Positions 28,042 to 37,087 of a DNA stretch of 48,987 nucleotides are shown here, piece by piece (position 1 is the stretch's first letter; the number at the start of each line of letters is the position of its first letter). The translations under genes and the position numbers were made by a program. A model generated the notes under the pieces. That model saw only the letters and a program-made list of their open reading frames with translations, made no database searches and was not told the origin of the DNA. The stretch comes from Fluviicola sp. (lineage in GTDB: Bacteria; Bacteroidota; Bacteroidia; Flavobacteriales_D; Crocinitomicaceae), in contig NVXU02000027.1 in assembly GCA_002734065.2 (NCBI GenBank), positions 1 to 48,987 on the forward strand. Reading direction: 5' to 3'.

Positions 28042-28721
28042 GATGTAATCATAGGTATGTTTATAGTTATTTTACTTTGTATATCTATATAAAAATTTGT
28101 ATTTGCACTTAAAATTTCTAGTTCATTGGATTTATATTGATTAATATCATCTGCATAAATCACTATAGAGAATATACTATATTTTTTATTTTCAAATTTA
28201 ATATGTTCACCAATTCTATAAAAAATTCTTGTATATATTTTATCATTATGTTCAAAACATGAATAAATTTTATTTAGAAGCTTTATGAAGTTGTTTGAAT
28301 CTATTATTATCTCTGGTATAGTCGGATCAAATTCTTTTACAAATATGATTTTAGAATTAATAGAGCTTGCAGATATACATAAGTCGACTAAGGTATATAT
28401 ATTTATAAGCTCACCTACTGGTTTTTCTTTATCCAATTTAAAAGTTGGAGCCTGATAAAATTTAATACCTATCTCATCTTCATTTTCGTATCCAACACAG
28501 ACGGCAAAAAACTTATATCTACCAAATTCTAGTTCTATAAAAGTTGTTTTAAAACCAAAAGAAACATTTGCATAAGTAGTAGCCAATTTAAAAATCTCAT
28601 CTGTAGTAGCAGAACCCAATAAAAATTGAGCCTCGGCATTTAGTGAAATAATTTTTCCATTTGAACTAAAAAGTACAAAAGGGTTGTAGTCATATTCAAT
28701 CCATTGTTGTTCAAAAGTCAT
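28038..28721 (-). CDS. PAS-like protein with a degenerate kinase-like tail
   Basis: 227 residues. Residues 1-95 resemble a PAS fold (NPFVLFSSNGKIISLNAEAQ is typical of the PAS entry strand). The rest lacks an H-box; SNNFIKLLNKIYSCF is reminiscent of the N-box helix of HATPase domains, but Asn and G boxes are missing, so I regard any kinase link as weak. It starts 9 bases after rpoD ends and runs in the same direction, so it is probably read through from rpoD. Convergent with the regulator at 26971 (4-base stop overlap). Confidence 0.65.
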   Translation of the reverse strand: MTFEQQWIEYDYNPFVLFSSNGKIISLNAEAQFLLGSATTDEIFKLATTYANVSFGFKTTFIELEFGRYKFFAVCVGYENEDEIGIKFYQAPTFKLDKEKPVGELINIYTLVDLCISASSINSKIIFVKEFDPTIPEIIIDSNNFIKLLNKIYSCFEHNDKIYTRIFYRIGEHIKFENKKYSIFSIVIYADDINQYKSNELEILSANTNFYIDIQSKITINIPMITS

Positions 28722-28730
28722 ATGCTACTA

Positions 28731-30590
28731 CTATTCCTCTATATAATTTTTAAGTTTTCTACCAACTTTAGGGTGTTTAAGTTTTTTGATAGCTGAACTC
28801 TCTATTTGACGGACACGTTCCCTAGTTACGCTTAACTCTTTACCAATCTCTTCTAAAGTTCTATCACTCTCATCATCCATAATTCCAAAACGTAGTTTTA
28901 TTACAGCTTTTTCACGTTCATTTAATTGTTCAAGTACATTCTCTATTTGACCACGTAAATCATCTTTTAAAATTGCATCAGATGGAGATAAAGATGTTTT
29001 ATCTTCAATAAAGTCACCAAATCGACCATCATCTTCACTACCAATAGGAGCCTCTAATGAGATAGGCTCTTTAGTGATTTTAATAACATTTTTTACTTTT
29101 TCAACTGACAATCCAACTTCTTCAGCAATTGTATCAACATCTGGCTCTTTACCATGCTCTTGCAGGTGTTTACGCATGATTTTATTGATACGGTTTATAG
29201 TCTCAATCATATGAATTGGTATACGAATAGTTCTAGCTTGGTCAGCAATAGCACGTGAAATAGCCTGACGAATCCACCAAGTTGCATAAGTAGAGAACTT
29301 ATAACCTTTTTTATATTCAAACTTATCAACAGCCTTCATTAGACCAATATTACCTTCTTGGATAAGGTCAAGGAAAGGTAATCCACGGTTTGTATAACGT
29401 TTTGCAATAGATACAACTAGTCTAAGGTTAGATTTTGCCATTTTAGTTTTAGATATCTCAGAAATATTTTTACCACGTTTGATTTGTTCTAAAATGTCAG
29501 CTAGTTTTTCAGGTTCCATATCAAAACTATTTTTACTTGCTTCTTTGGTCTGAACAAGTTTTTTTATTTCCATATATGTAGAAACCATAGTAGCCTCTGG
29601 AACCATATTTGCAATATCTTCTTTGTTTAATTCACATATTTTTTCAACTAAAATTTTATGATTAGCTTTTAGAGTTGCATTAAATAAAGGAAGTTTATAT
29701 TCTAATCTTTTTAATTCTTTATCGTAACCTTCATCGCTTTTAAGGGCAGTCTCCATAGCTTTAACAAGTTCATTTATCAATTTAGATGTTGGACCAAGGT
29801 CTAAAAGTTTATCTCTTAAAACAGATTTTTTATATGTTACATTTAAGAAGTAGGTTGCAATATCTAAATTTAATTTACCATATAAATTTGCAGGAACTTT
29901 TTCAGCAATTTTCATCCACTCTTTTTTTGCTTTCTCTAATGCTTTGAAGCTAATAGTTACTTTTTCAACTCTAGTTTTATCTTTAGCAGTTAAAGTTTTT
30001 GGCTCTGAATCTGCAACTACAGTTTCTTCAGTATTAGAATTGTCATCACCATCTTCTTTTTCATCTTCAAAACTTTTAAATAATTCTTTAACTCTTCTTT
30101 CACGGTTAAGAAGAGGTTCTCTATAGTCTAAAATAAATTCAATTAAATATGGAACTGAACAAATTGCATCAATAATAATACTCTCACCATTTTCAATTTT
30201 TTTAGATATTTCAATCTCTTCTTCTTTTGTAAGTAAGGGAATTTGACCCATTTCACGAAGGTACATTCGTACAGGCGAATCTGAACGTGACCACTCAAGA
30301 AGCTCATGTTCTTTTAAAATATCGAATTTATCATTATCGCTATTTTCAAGCATTTTTCTTTGTGCATCACGCCTAGCTTCAGCTTCTCTTTCGTTTAGTA
30401 TTTTTGCATGTTCTGAAGCTGTATATATACAAGTTTTATTTTTTTCAATAAGTTTAAAAATATTTTTTGCTTGTGCAGCTGTTGGTTGTTTATCAAATAA
30501 TTCAATTAATGATTCATATGTTGAACAATCTTTTGATTTTTGATTCGTAAAAAATGAATCAATTGCCTTGTTGAGTTCTTTTGCTGTCAT
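28731..30590 (-). CDS. rpoD: RNA polymerase primary sigma factor (sigma-70)
   Basis: 619 residues from the ATG at 30590; a TTG two codons earlier is possible but the AAGG site is better spaced (8 bases) for the ATG. Region 1.2 [16 protein letters not shown], region 2.3-2.4 [20 protein letters not shown], region 3 [15 protein letters not shown] and region 4.2 [18 protein letters not shown] are clear. A long acidic, poorly conserved insert (about residues 160-240) lies between regions 1.2 and 2, as in other large primary sigmas. Directs housekeeping transcription; divergent from flgFG. Confidence 0.97.
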   Translation of the reverse strand: MTAKELNKAIDSFFTNQKSKDCSTYESLIELFDKQPTAAQAKNIFKLIEKNKTCIYTASEHAKILNEREAEARRDAQRKMLENSDNDKFDILKEHELLEWSRSDSPVRMYLREMGQIPLLTKEEEIEISKKIENGESIIIDAICSVPYLIEFILDYREPLLNRERRVKELFKSFEDEKEDGDDNSNTEETVVADSEPKTLTAKDKTRVEKVTISFKALEKAKKEWMKIAEKVPANLYGKLNLDIATYFLNVTYKKSVLRDKLLDLGPTSKLINELVKAMETALKSDEGYDKELKRLEYKLPLFNATLKANHKILVEKICELNKEDIANMVPEATMVSTYMEIKKLVQTKEASKNSFDMEPEKLADILEQIKRGKNISEISKTKMAKSNLRLVVSIAKRYTNRGLPFLDLIQEGNIGLMKAVDKFEYKKGYKFSTYATWWIRQAISRAIADQARTIRIPIHMIETINRINKIMRKHLQEHGKEPDVDTIAEEVGLSVEKVKNVIKITKEPISLEAPIGSEDDGRFGDFIEDKTSLSPSDAILKDDLRGQIENVLEQLNEREKAVIKLRFGIMDDESDRTLEEIGKELSVTRERVRQIESSAIKKLKHPKVGRKLKNYIEE

Positions 30591-30681
30591 ATGCAATATG
30601 CCTTGTAGGTTTAAGTTAGAAATAAGAGTGGATTATACCCAAATATTATTAATATATTCTTTTTTATTGATTAGATTTTAC

Positions 30682-30697
30682 TGGAACACCCTTTGCT
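30682..30697 (+). promoter_or_regulatory. Sigma-54 promoter of flgFG
   Basis: CTGGAACACCCTTTGC shows the invariant GG (30683-30684) and GC (30695-30696) separated by ten bases, in an CTGGaac-N5-TTTGC context, about 60 bases before the first flagellar gene. RpoN with FlgR is known to drive middle flagellar genes in Campylobacter and Helicobacter. Confidence 0.8.
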
Positions 30698-30756
30698 TAA
30701 GTATTTAAAATTGAAGTAATAACAGTAAAAATTATATTTTATCTAAAAGGGATTTT

Positions 30757-31578
30757 ATGCAAAGTGGATACTACTCTTCGGCGGCAGGCATGGTGACACA
30801 ATTTAACCGTCTTGATGTTATCGCTAATAATCTTGCTAATGTTAATACAATTGGATTTAAAGAAGACAATGTAATAGTTGGTGACTTTATGCGACTTTTT
30901 AAAGAAGCTAGAGATGAATTGCCAAATGCTAATCAGACAAAAGAAGCTGCGCAATTTCTAAATCGTGCGATGACTAAGGCACCCCAAATAGTTGATTCCT
31001 ATACAAATTATACTATGGGTAATATGCAAAATACAAACAATACTTTAGACTTTGCGCTTTCTCGTGAAGGTTTATTTTTTGTTGTAAAAACTCCACAGGG
31101 TATAAGATTAACAAGGGATGGTTCTTTTGTTAAGGATGATGAGGGAAAACTTGTAACAAAAGCTGGTTATGAAGTATTACCAGATGATTATTTTGCATCA
31201 CAAAATCCTATTAGCTTTAACTCTGAAGATTCTGTAATTGAAGTAGATAAAAATGGACAAATTTATACGAATATACCAAATACGGCAAAATTAATTCCTA
31301 ACTCAAAATTATTTATTGCTCAACCAGATAATATAAATCTTCTTAAAAAAGAGGGTGATAACCTTTATATATATGATGGACCATCAGACTTTAAAAGTAT
31401 TAAAAATAGCGGAGCTGTTCTTCAAGGTAGTGTAGAAAAAAGTAATGTTAATGCCGTAAAAATGATGACACAAATGATAGAAACAAATCGTTTAGTTGGA
31501 ATGTACCAAAAAGCCATGGATACTCAGATGAATGAAATGAACCGTGACGCAATAGATAAAATCGCAAAAAAAGGATAA
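30757..31578 (+). CDS. flgF: Flagellar basal-body rod protein FlgF-type
   Basis: 273 residues. N-terminal rod motif NNLANVNTIGFK and C-terminal block SNVNAVKMMTQMIETNRLVGMYQKA are the conserved coiled-coil ends of FlgF/FlgG proteins; the centre has the usual LTRDGSF. I call it FlgF because it precedes a canonical FlgG and has a divergent middle; in some Campylobacterota annotations this gene is called flgG2. Proximal rod component exported by the flagellar type III apparatus. First gene after the sigma-54 promoter. Confidence 0.9.
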   Translation: MQSGYYSSAAGMVTQFNRLDVIANNLANVNTIGFKEDNVIVGDFMRLFKEARDELPNANQTKEAAQFLNRAMTKAPQIVDSYTNYTMGNMQNTNNTLDFALSREGLFFVVKTPQGIRLTRDGSFVKDDEGKLVTKAGYEVLPDDYFASQNPISFNSEDSVIEVDKNGQIYTNIPNTAKLIPNSKLFIAQPDNINLLKKEGDNLYIYDGPSDFKSIKNSGAVLQGSVEKSNVNAVKMMTQMIETNRLVGMYQKAMDTQMNEMNRDAIDKIAKKG

Positions 31579-31582
31579 GATT

Positions 31583-32371
31583 ATGATGCAATCTCTTTAT
31601 ACAGCCTCTACAGGAATGTTAGGCATGCAGACACAGATAGATACTACAGCCAATAATATTGCCAATATTAATACAATTGGTTTTAAGAAATCTCGTGCAG
31701 AATTTGCTGACTTGATGTACAAGGTTATGGAGTATGCTGGAACAGCTACTTCAGACGTAACTAAGAGTCCAACTGGTATTGAAGTTGGTTTAGGCTCTCG
31801 TCCAACTGCCATTAGTAAGATATTTTCAGAGGGAAGTCTAAAACAAACTGATAACCAACTTGATTTAGCAATTACTGGTAGAGGATTTTTTAAGTTAGCA
31901 CTCCCTGATGGTACTGAGGTATATTCTAGAAATGGTGCCTTTAAGATTGATCAAAATGGTTCAATGGTTAATAGTGATGGATATACAATGATACCAGAGA
32001 TAGTAATTCCACCAGATGCAACAAATATTACTATTGGTACTGATGGTACAGTTAGTGTAGTTCAACCAGGACAAACTCAGGCTACTCAAATTGGTCAAAT
32101 TCAAACAACAAATTTTATTAATGCTTCAGGTCTTCATTCCTTAGGTGATAACTTGTATATTGAGACAGACAGTTCTGGTCAACCAGTTGAAGGTATACCT
32201 GGTGTAGATGGACTTGGTATTTTAAGACAAGGTTTTGTTGAGCTTTCTAATGTTGAATTGGTAGTTGAATTAACTGATTTAATTACTGGGCAACGTGCAT
32301 ATGATTCTAATTCAAAAGTAATCACAACTTCTGATGAAATGTTGCAAACTACAAATAACCTAAAAAGATAA
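31583..32371 (+). CDS. flgG: Flagellar distal rod protein FlgG
   Basis: 262 residues. YTASTGMLGMQTQIDTTANN and NIANINTIGFKKSRAEF at the N-terminus and ELTDLITGQRAYDSNSKVI at the C-terminus are nearly diagnostic of FlgG; GFFKLALPDGTEVYSRNGAF marks the middle domain. Forms the distal rod. Four bases after flgF, same transcript. Confidence 0.96.
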   Translation: MMQSLYTASTGMLGMQTQIDTTANNIANINTIGFKKSRAEFADLMYKVMEYAGTATSDVTKSPTGIEVGLGSRPTAISKIFSEGSLKQTDNQLDLAITGRGFFKLALPDGTEVYSRNGAFKIDQNGSMVNSDGYTMIPEIVIPPDATNITIGTDGTVSVVQPGQTQATQIGQIQTTNFINASGLHSLGDNLYIETDSSGQPVEGIPGVDGLGILRQGFVELSNVELVVELTDLITGQRAYDSNSKVITTSDEMLQTTNNLKR

Positions 32372-32382
32372 TAATCTCCTAG

Positions 32383-32416
32383 ATACAACTTAATACTAAA
32401 CAATATTAAGTTGTAT
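32383..32416 (+). terminator. Inverted repeat after flgG
   Basis: A 13-bp arm (ATACAACTTAATA at 32383-32395) pairs with 32404-32416 across an eight-base loop, just past the flgG stop. The stem is AT-rich and not followed by a strong T run, so it may work with Rho or as a 3'-end stabiliser. Confidence 0.5.
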
Positions 32417-32461
32417 TAAGCCTAGCTTTAATTATTTATAAATTATAAACCTCAATTTAGC

Positions 32462-32467
32462 TATAAT
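32462..32467 (+). promoter_or_regulatory. Putative -10 box upstream of leuD
   Basis: TATAAT within AGCTATAATCG, about 60 bases before the leuD start, downstream of the flgG hairpin. The same GCTATAATC context occurs before hemL. Confidence 0.5.
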
Positions 32468-32525
32468 CGCAAAATTATTTAATAAAATATAGATATTCTA
32501 AGATATTCTATAGTTAGGAATTATT

Positions 32526-33029
32526 ATGCAAAAAACAAATATTTATGGTAAGGTTTGGAGATTCGGTAGAGATATTGATACAGATTTAATCATAGCAGCT
32601 CGTTATTTAAACACTTCAGTTCCTGAGGAATTAGCTAAGCATGTAATGGAAGATGCTGACCCTGAATTTGTAAATAAAATGACTCCAGGTGATGTTATAG
32701 TAGCTGATGTTAACTTTGGTTGTGGAAGTTCTCGCGAGCATGCACCCATAGCCTTAAAAGCAGCTGGTGTTGCAGCTATTATAGCTCCAACTTTTGCAAG
32801 AATATTTTATAGAAATGCATTTAACATGGGCTTACCTATATTTGAGCTACAAGAGAGTTCTGAAATAAATGAAGGCGATGAGATTAGTATAAATATGAAT
32901 GCTGGGACTATTACAAATAAAACAACTTCTAAAACTTATAATTTCACACCAATTCCTGCGTTTATGCAAGAATTGATAGATGCTGGTGGTTTAATGAACT
33001 TTGCAAAAAATGAAGTAGAAGGTAAATAA
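32526..33029 (+). CDS. leuD: 3-isopropylmalate dehydratase small subunit
   Basis: 167 residues of the short archaeal/epsilon-type Leu[14 protein letters not shown] near the N-terminus and the signature [19 protein letters not shown] and [17 protein letters not shown] are present. With LeuC (not in the window) isomerises 2-isopropylmalate to 3-isopropylmalate. Overlaps leuB by one base. Confidence 0.95.
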   Translation: MQKTNIYGKVWRFGRDIDTDLIIAARYLNTSVPEELAKHVMEDADPEFVNKMTPGDVIVADVNFGCGSSREHAPIALKAAGVAAIIAPTFARIFYRNAFNMGLPIFELQESSEINEGDEISINMNAGTITNKTTSKTYNFTPIPAFMQELIDAGGLMNFAKNEVEGK

Positions 33030-34096
33030 TGAAGAGATATAAGATTGCGCTAATTAAGGGTGATGGTATTGGACCAGAGATAATTGATGAGGCTGTAAAA
33101 GTCTTAGATGCACTTGCATCTTACTCTGACTTTGATTTTTCTTATGAAGAACTATTGATGGGTGGCGTAGCTTATGACATGACAGGCGATCCATTACCAC
33201 AAGAGACTATAAGTGGTTCACTAAAAAGTGATGCTGTACTTTTTGGAGCTATTGGTGGTCAAAAATGGGATAATCTTCCAAGAGAAAAACGTCCAGAGAG
33301 CGGACTTTTAAGATTTAGAAAAGAATTAGGCGTATATGCTAACCTTCGTCCAGCTGTAGTATATAATGAACTAATAAATGCATCTTCATTAAAACCTGAG
33401 ATTATTAAAGGTGTTGATATTATGGTTGTTCGTGAACTTATTGGTGGAATCTATTTTGGTGAGCCAAAAGGACGCACTAAAGATAAGGGTTGGAATACTA
33501 TGCTTTATACTCGCAAAGAGGTTGAACGCATAGCTCACCAAGCATTTAAAATTGCACAAAAAAGAGATAAAAGAGTTTGTTCTATTGATAAAGCAAATGT
33601 TTTAGATGTATCTCAACTTTGGCGTGATGTAGTAACTGAAATATCATCTGAATATCCAGATGTAGAGTTATCACATATGTATGTAGATAATGCAGCTATG
33701 CAATTAATTCTTAACCCTAGACAGTTTGATGTAATGCTAACAGGAAATATCTTTGGTGATATCTTATCTGATGAAGCATCGATGTTATGCGGATCAATTG
33801 GTCTTTTGCCATCAGCATCTGTAGGTGAAAAAATTGGTGTATATGAGCCTATACATGGTTCAGCACCTGATATTGCTGGTCAAGGTATAGCTAATCCAAT
33901 TGCTACTATAGCATCAGCATCAATGATGTTAAGACACTCATTAGGTGAAGAAGAAGCAGCAAATATTATTGATGCAGCTATAACAAGGGCACTTAGCGAA
34001 GGCTACAGAACTCAAGACTTAGCGCAGTTTGATGCTAAAGAGGTCTGTTCAACATCAGAAATGGGCTCAATTATAGCAAACTATATCAAAAGATAG
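33029..34096 (+). CDS. leuB: 3-isopropylmalate dehydrogenase
   Basis: 355 residues. NAD-dependent oxidative decarboxylation step of leucine synthesis. [10 protein letters not shown] at the N-terminus, [15 protein letters not shown] substrate loop, the metal site [14 protein letters not shown] and [18 protein letters not shown] near the C-terminus are all conserved. Overlap with leuD indicates coupling. Confidence 0.96.
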   Translation: MKRYKIALIKGDGIGPEIIDEAVKVLDALASYSDFDFSYEELLMGGVAYDMTGDPLPQETISGSLKSDAVLFGAIGGQKWDNLPREKRPESGLLRFRKELGVYANLRPAVVYNELINASSLKPEIIKGVDIMVVRELIGGIYFGEPKGRTKDKGWNTMLYTRKEVERIAHQAFKIAQKRDKRVCSIDKANVLDVSQLWRDVVTEISSEYPDVELSHMYVDNAAMQLILNPRQFDVMLTGNIFGDILSDEASMLCGSIGLLPSASVGEKIGVYEPIHGSAPDIAGQGIANPIATIASASMMLRHSLGEEEAANIIDAAITRALSEGYRTQDLAQFDAKEVCSTSEMGSIIANYIKR

Positions 34097-34110
34097 AGTA
34101 AGATTTTTAT

Positions 34111-34359
34111 ATGCAAACACTTACCTTAGCAAATATTTATGAACTTCAGGGTCTTAAAGAGGAGGCCTTGGAGATTTACAAAGAAATTCTAAAAAAAGAT
34201 ACAAACAATAGTGATGCTAAAATTGCTATAAGAAGATTATCTGGCATGAGAAAAAAGTTCTTAGGTGTAGATACTCAGATGAAAGAGTTTTTTATAAAGA
34301 TGGATGCAGATATAGAGTTTAATGAATTTGAAAGGTGGTTATTAAAATCATGGAATTAA
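34111..34359 (+). CDS. Small TPR-like protein
   Basis: 82 residues. The first 36 fit one TPR helix pair (LANIYELQGLKEEALEIYKE), with a second partial repeat after it (NSDAKIAIRRL), then a charged C-terminal helix. A protein of this size precedes the ciaD gene in Campylobacter jejuni (from memory, Cj0787), so it is probably a lineage-conserved gene. Overlaps the next gene by about 10 bases. Function unknown. Confidence 0.7.
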   Translation: MQTLTLANIYELQGLKEEALEIYKEILKKDTNNSDAKIAIRRLSGMRKKFLGVDTQMKEFFIKMDADIEFNEFERWLLKSWN

Positions 34360-34694
34360 AAGATGTAATATTATCAACCTTAGCTGAGATGGAAGAGGTA
34401 AATTTATCTCAAGATGAAATAATAAAAGAAGTGAGAGAACCTAACCCTAAAATTAAAAAAGAAAAAACTACTATTTTGTCTTCAAAAACACAAGAAATTA
34501 AAGAAAATAGCCCTGATGGAGAATTAATATTTTTAAACTCAATGAGAGAAAGACTTTTAGTTTTATTTGAAGGTTTTCAAGCACCAAATAATACAAATAT
34601 AGAGGCTAAAATAGATATGACCTTAAATTTTTTAGAATATATTTTAGCAAATATTGATACTAGGGTAGATGAATTGAAGAAGGCTAAACGTTGA
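34350..34694 (+). CDS. CiaD-like domain protein
   Basis: 114 residues from the ATG at 34350 (MELKDVILSTLAEMEE); a GTG at 34335 is an alternative. The N-terminal third is acidic and low-complexity; the C-terminal half (LIFLNSMRERLLVLFEGF, then MTLNFLEYILANIDTRVDEL) matches what I know of the CiaD-like domain. In C. jejuni, CiaD (Cj0788) is a secreted invasion effector encoded just before purU (Cj0790), the same order as here, though the cca gene between them is absent. In a presumed free-living organism an ancestral, non-virulence role is inferred. Overlaps purU by 4 bases. Confidence 0.65.
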   Translation: MELKDVILSTLAEMEEVNLSQDEIIKEVREPNPKIKKEKTTILSSKTQEIKENSPDGELIFLNSMRERLLVLFEGFQAPNNTNIEAKIDMTLNFLEYILANIDTRVDELKKAKR

Positions 34695-35527
34695 GTAAAT
34701 ATAGAGTTTTAATAGATGCTAATGATGAAAAAGGTTTAGTTTACAAGGTATCTACAGTTTTTTATAATAATGATTTAAATATACTATCAAATAGTGAGTT
34801 TGTAGATAAAGAGAATAATAAATTTTTTATGCGTAGTGAGGTTGATGGAGATATAGAGGCTTTAGAATTAGAAAAATATTTAAAAGAAGTATTACCATCT
34901 ACATCTAGTATAAAAGTGATAGAGCCAAAGAAAAAAAATATAATAATAATGGCTACTAAAGAGATGCATGCCCTTGGTGATATACTAATCAGGCATGAAT
35001 CTGGTGAGCTTGAAGCAAATATTTTATGCGTAATTTCTAACTATGAAGACTTAGGTTCATTAGTTGAAAAGTTTGATATTCCATTTTTATCAATTTCTCA
35101 TATAAACTTAGATAGGAATGAACATGAAGATAAGATTTTAGAATGCTTATCCTTGTACGATAATCTTGACTATATAGTATTAGCTAAGTATATGCGTATA
35201 TTAACACCTAGGTTTGTAGAGACTTATTCAGATAAGATTATAAACATTCATCACTCATTCTTACCAGCATTTATAGGTGCCAATCCTTATAAACAAGCTT
35301 ATGATAGGGGTGTTAAGATTATTGGTGCTACTTCACATTTTGTAAATAATAATCTTGATGAGGGTCCAATTATTGCTCAAGAGGTTATACATGTTAATCA
35401 TGCATATAGTTGGCGTGATATGCAAAGGTCTGGAAAAGATGTTGAGAAAGTTGTATTGTCTCGCGCTTTAAAATTAGCCTTAGAAGATAGAATTTTTGTA
35501 TATGCAAATAAAACGGTTATCTTCTAA
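34691..35527 (+). CDS. purU: Formyltetrahydrofolate deformylase
   Basis: 278 residues. An ACT domain (about 1-75) followed by a formyltransferase-like hydrolase domain: INIHHSFLPAFIGANPY carries the catalytic-site His, and HFVNNNLDEGPIIAQEV the catalytic Asp. Releases formate and THF from 10-formyl-THF, balancing one-carbon pools. TTG start at 34691 lies inside the stop of the upstream gene (TTGA overlap). Stop overlaps trmL by one base. Confidence 0.94.
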   Translation: MSKYRVLIDANDEKGLVYKVSTVFYNNDLNILSNSEFVDKENNKFFMRSEVDGDIEALELEKYLKEVLPSTSSIKVIEPKKKNIIIMATKEMHALGDILIRHESGELEANILCVISNYEDLGSLVEKFDIPFLSISHINLDRNEHEDKILECLSLYDNLDYIVLAKYMRILTPRFVETYSDKIINIHHSFLPAFIGANPYKQAYDRGVKIIGATSHFVNNNLDEGPIIAQEVIHVNHAYSWRDMQRSGKDVEKVVLSRALKLALEDRIFVYANKTVIF

Positions 35528-35994
35528 TGGCATTTAACCTTGTACTTGTAAATCCTCAAATTCCAAATAATACTGGTGCTATTGGTAGGTTGTGTGTAAA
35601 TGCTGGTGCAACTTTACATATAATAAAACCTATAGCTTTTGATATAGATGAAAAAGCAGTTCGTCGTGCTGGACTTGATTATTGGGAAAAATTAGACCTG
35701 CATGTATGGGAATCTATAGATGAATTCTTTTTGAAAAATGAAATAACAGATAATGCATATTTTGCCACTACCAAAACGGATAAACCTTATTTTCAAGCAG
35801 ATTTTAAAGATGGTGATTTTATTTTCTTTGGAAGTGAAACAGCTGGAATTCCAGAGAGTATTTTAAATAAGTACAAAGGACAAAATATCACTATACCTAT
35901 GACAAAAGAGGGCAGAAGCCTAAACTTAGCTATTAGCGCAGGCATAGTCCTTTATGATGCTATACGTCAAACTTATAATACATTTGAGAGATAA
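35527..35994 (+). CDS. trmL: tRNA (cytidine/uridine(34)-2'-O)-methyltransferase TrmL
   Basis: 155-residue SPOUT methyltransferase. VNPQIPNNTGAIGRLC, FGSETAGIPESIL and the knot motif IPMTKEGRSLNLAISAGIVLYDA are diagnostic. Adds 2'-O-methyl at the wobble base of leucine tRNAs in E. coli. Follows purU with a one-base overlap. Confidence 0.94.
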   Translation: MAFNLVLVNPQIPNNTGAIGRLCVNAGATLHIIKPIAFDIDEKAVRRAGLDYWEKLDLHVWESIDEFFLKNEITDNAYFATTKTDKPYFQADFKDGDFIFFGSETAGIPESILNKYKGQNITIPMTKEGRSLNLAISAGIVLYDAIRQTYNTFER

Positions 35995-35997
35995 GTT

Positions 35998-36189
35998 ATG
36001 AGCATTATTGATGGAATCATGCTTGTTCTTTTTGTTTTATTTATGATTTTTGTTTTTGGCGGTTACCATAAAAATAAATCAGCACAAAGAGAGGCTGAAT
36101 TTAAGAGACTAGAAAAGAAAAAGAAATTACATTCAAATGACTCTAATGAATCTGATAAAAATTCAGAACTTAATAAACTAGAAGATTAA
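35998..36189 (+). CDS. Small single-span membrane protein
   Basis: 63 residues: a membrane helix at about 5-23, then a highly charged soluble tail (KRLEKKKKLH and Asn/Ser/Asp/Glu-rich end). Three bases after trmL, so in the same transcript. No known family recognised; size and topology resemble other small lineage-specific membrane proteins. Confidence 0.6.
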   Translation: MSIIDGIMLVLFVLFMIFVFGGYHKNKSAQREAEFKRLEKKKKLHSNDSNESDKNSELNKLED

Positions 36190-36192
36190 GTC

Positions 36193-36276
36193 TTAAAATA
36201 CTATATCAGCCCATTTCTCTAGTTTGTTTTCAAATATTTTTAATAAACTTTGTGCATTTTTAATCATTATTGACAT
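36193..36276 (-). CDS. Possible 27-residue small protein, divergent from the S24 repressor
   Basis: Minus-strand frame MSIMIKNAQSLLKIFENK..., ending KWADIVF, with ATG at 36274-36276 and a good AAGGGA site seven bases upstream. It is amphipathic-looking and ends close to the end of the trmL run. Small size means it could be chance; the ribosome site is the main support. If real it shares its upstream region with the repressor at 36419. Confidence 0.35.
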   Translation of the reverse strand: MSIMIKNAQSLLKIFENKLEKWADIVF

Positions 36277-36358
36277 TAAGTATCCCTTTTATTAATTATT
36301 AGATACTACACATTTTTTAAAGTAATTGTAAAAAATATTGCATTTTGTCATATTTATT

Positions 36359-36387
36359 TTGACTTAATTACAAAATACTATTATAAT
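36359..36387 (+). promoter_or_regulatory. Near-consensus sigma-70 promoter of the S24 repressor
   Basis: TTGACT at 36359-36364 and TATAAT at 36382-36387 are separated by exactly 17 bases, about 30 bases before the repressor start. A recognisable -35 is unusual in Campylobacterota. GTCA-N9-TGAC around 36347-36363 overlaps the -35 and is a possible autoregulatory operator. Confidence 0.65.
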
Positions 36388-36418
36388 TATATTATGTAAA
36401 AATATAGAGGGATATATA

Positions 36419-37078
36419 ATGAAAAAATTCTTAGAAATTATTGAAGAGATTAAAAGCATAGTCTCTTGTGAATTTAGTGGTAAAAAAATATTTGATAAAG
36501 ATGTAGCTAATATATTGGGCATAAGTCAAATGAACTTTGCAACTATGAAAAAAAGAAATAAAATACCCTTCGGGGAACTTCTAGACTTTTGTGCAACTAA
36601 ATCTATATCTATTAATTGGATGTTATATGGTCAATCTCCAGAATCATTAGTAGAGGCTACAAATAAATTTTTTATGATTAGATACTATAGTGATGTAAGC
36701 GCATCTGCTGGTGGTGGCTCTGAGATATCAAATGAAGATATAGAAAAAGTAGAGATGCCATTGGAGTTTGTTCATAGGCTAGGTGGTGAAAATGAGTTAA
36801 AACATATTGAGGCTATTAATGTTTCTGGTGATTCTATGGAACCAACCTTTTCTTATAATGATATAGTATTTATTAACAGATCAAAGACTGATCTTCAAAG
36901 GGGTGGTATTTTTACTATAAGAACTCAGGCAGGCTTATTTATTAAAAGAATTGTTCGAAGAATAGATGGAAAAATAGATATAATATCGGATAATGAAATC
37001 TATCCAACTCAAACACTAGATTCATCGGAAATTGATGTTATTGGTAGGGTTGTTTGTAGATTTGGAGATGTAGATTAA
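36419..37078 (+). CDS. S24-family (LexA/CI-like) transcriptional repressor
   Basis: 219 residues. N-terminal HTH (about 25-72, VANILGISQMNFATMKKRN), then a LexA-type autoprotease: cleavage dipeptide A97-G98 in SASAGGGSE, catalytic S139 in NVSGDSMEPT and K176 in LFIKRIVRR. All catalytic residues are present, so RecA-stimulated self-cleavage is possible. Such stand-alone repressors are either phage-derived or SOS-like regulators; no phage genes adjoin, so a domesticated regulator is inferred. Next gene starts 9 bases downstream. Confidence 0.88.
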   Translation: MKKFLEIIEEIKSIVSCEFSGKKIFDKDVANILGISQMNFATMKKRNKIPFGELLDFCATKSISINWMLYGQSPESLVEATNKFFMIRYYSDVSASAGGGSEISNEDIEKVEMPLEFVHRLGGENELKHIEAINVSGDSMEPTFSYNDIVFINRSKTDLQRGGIFTIRTQAGLFIKRIVRRIDGKIDIISDNEIYPTQTLDSSEIDVIGRVVCRFGDVD

Positions 37079-37087
37079 AGGTTTTTT

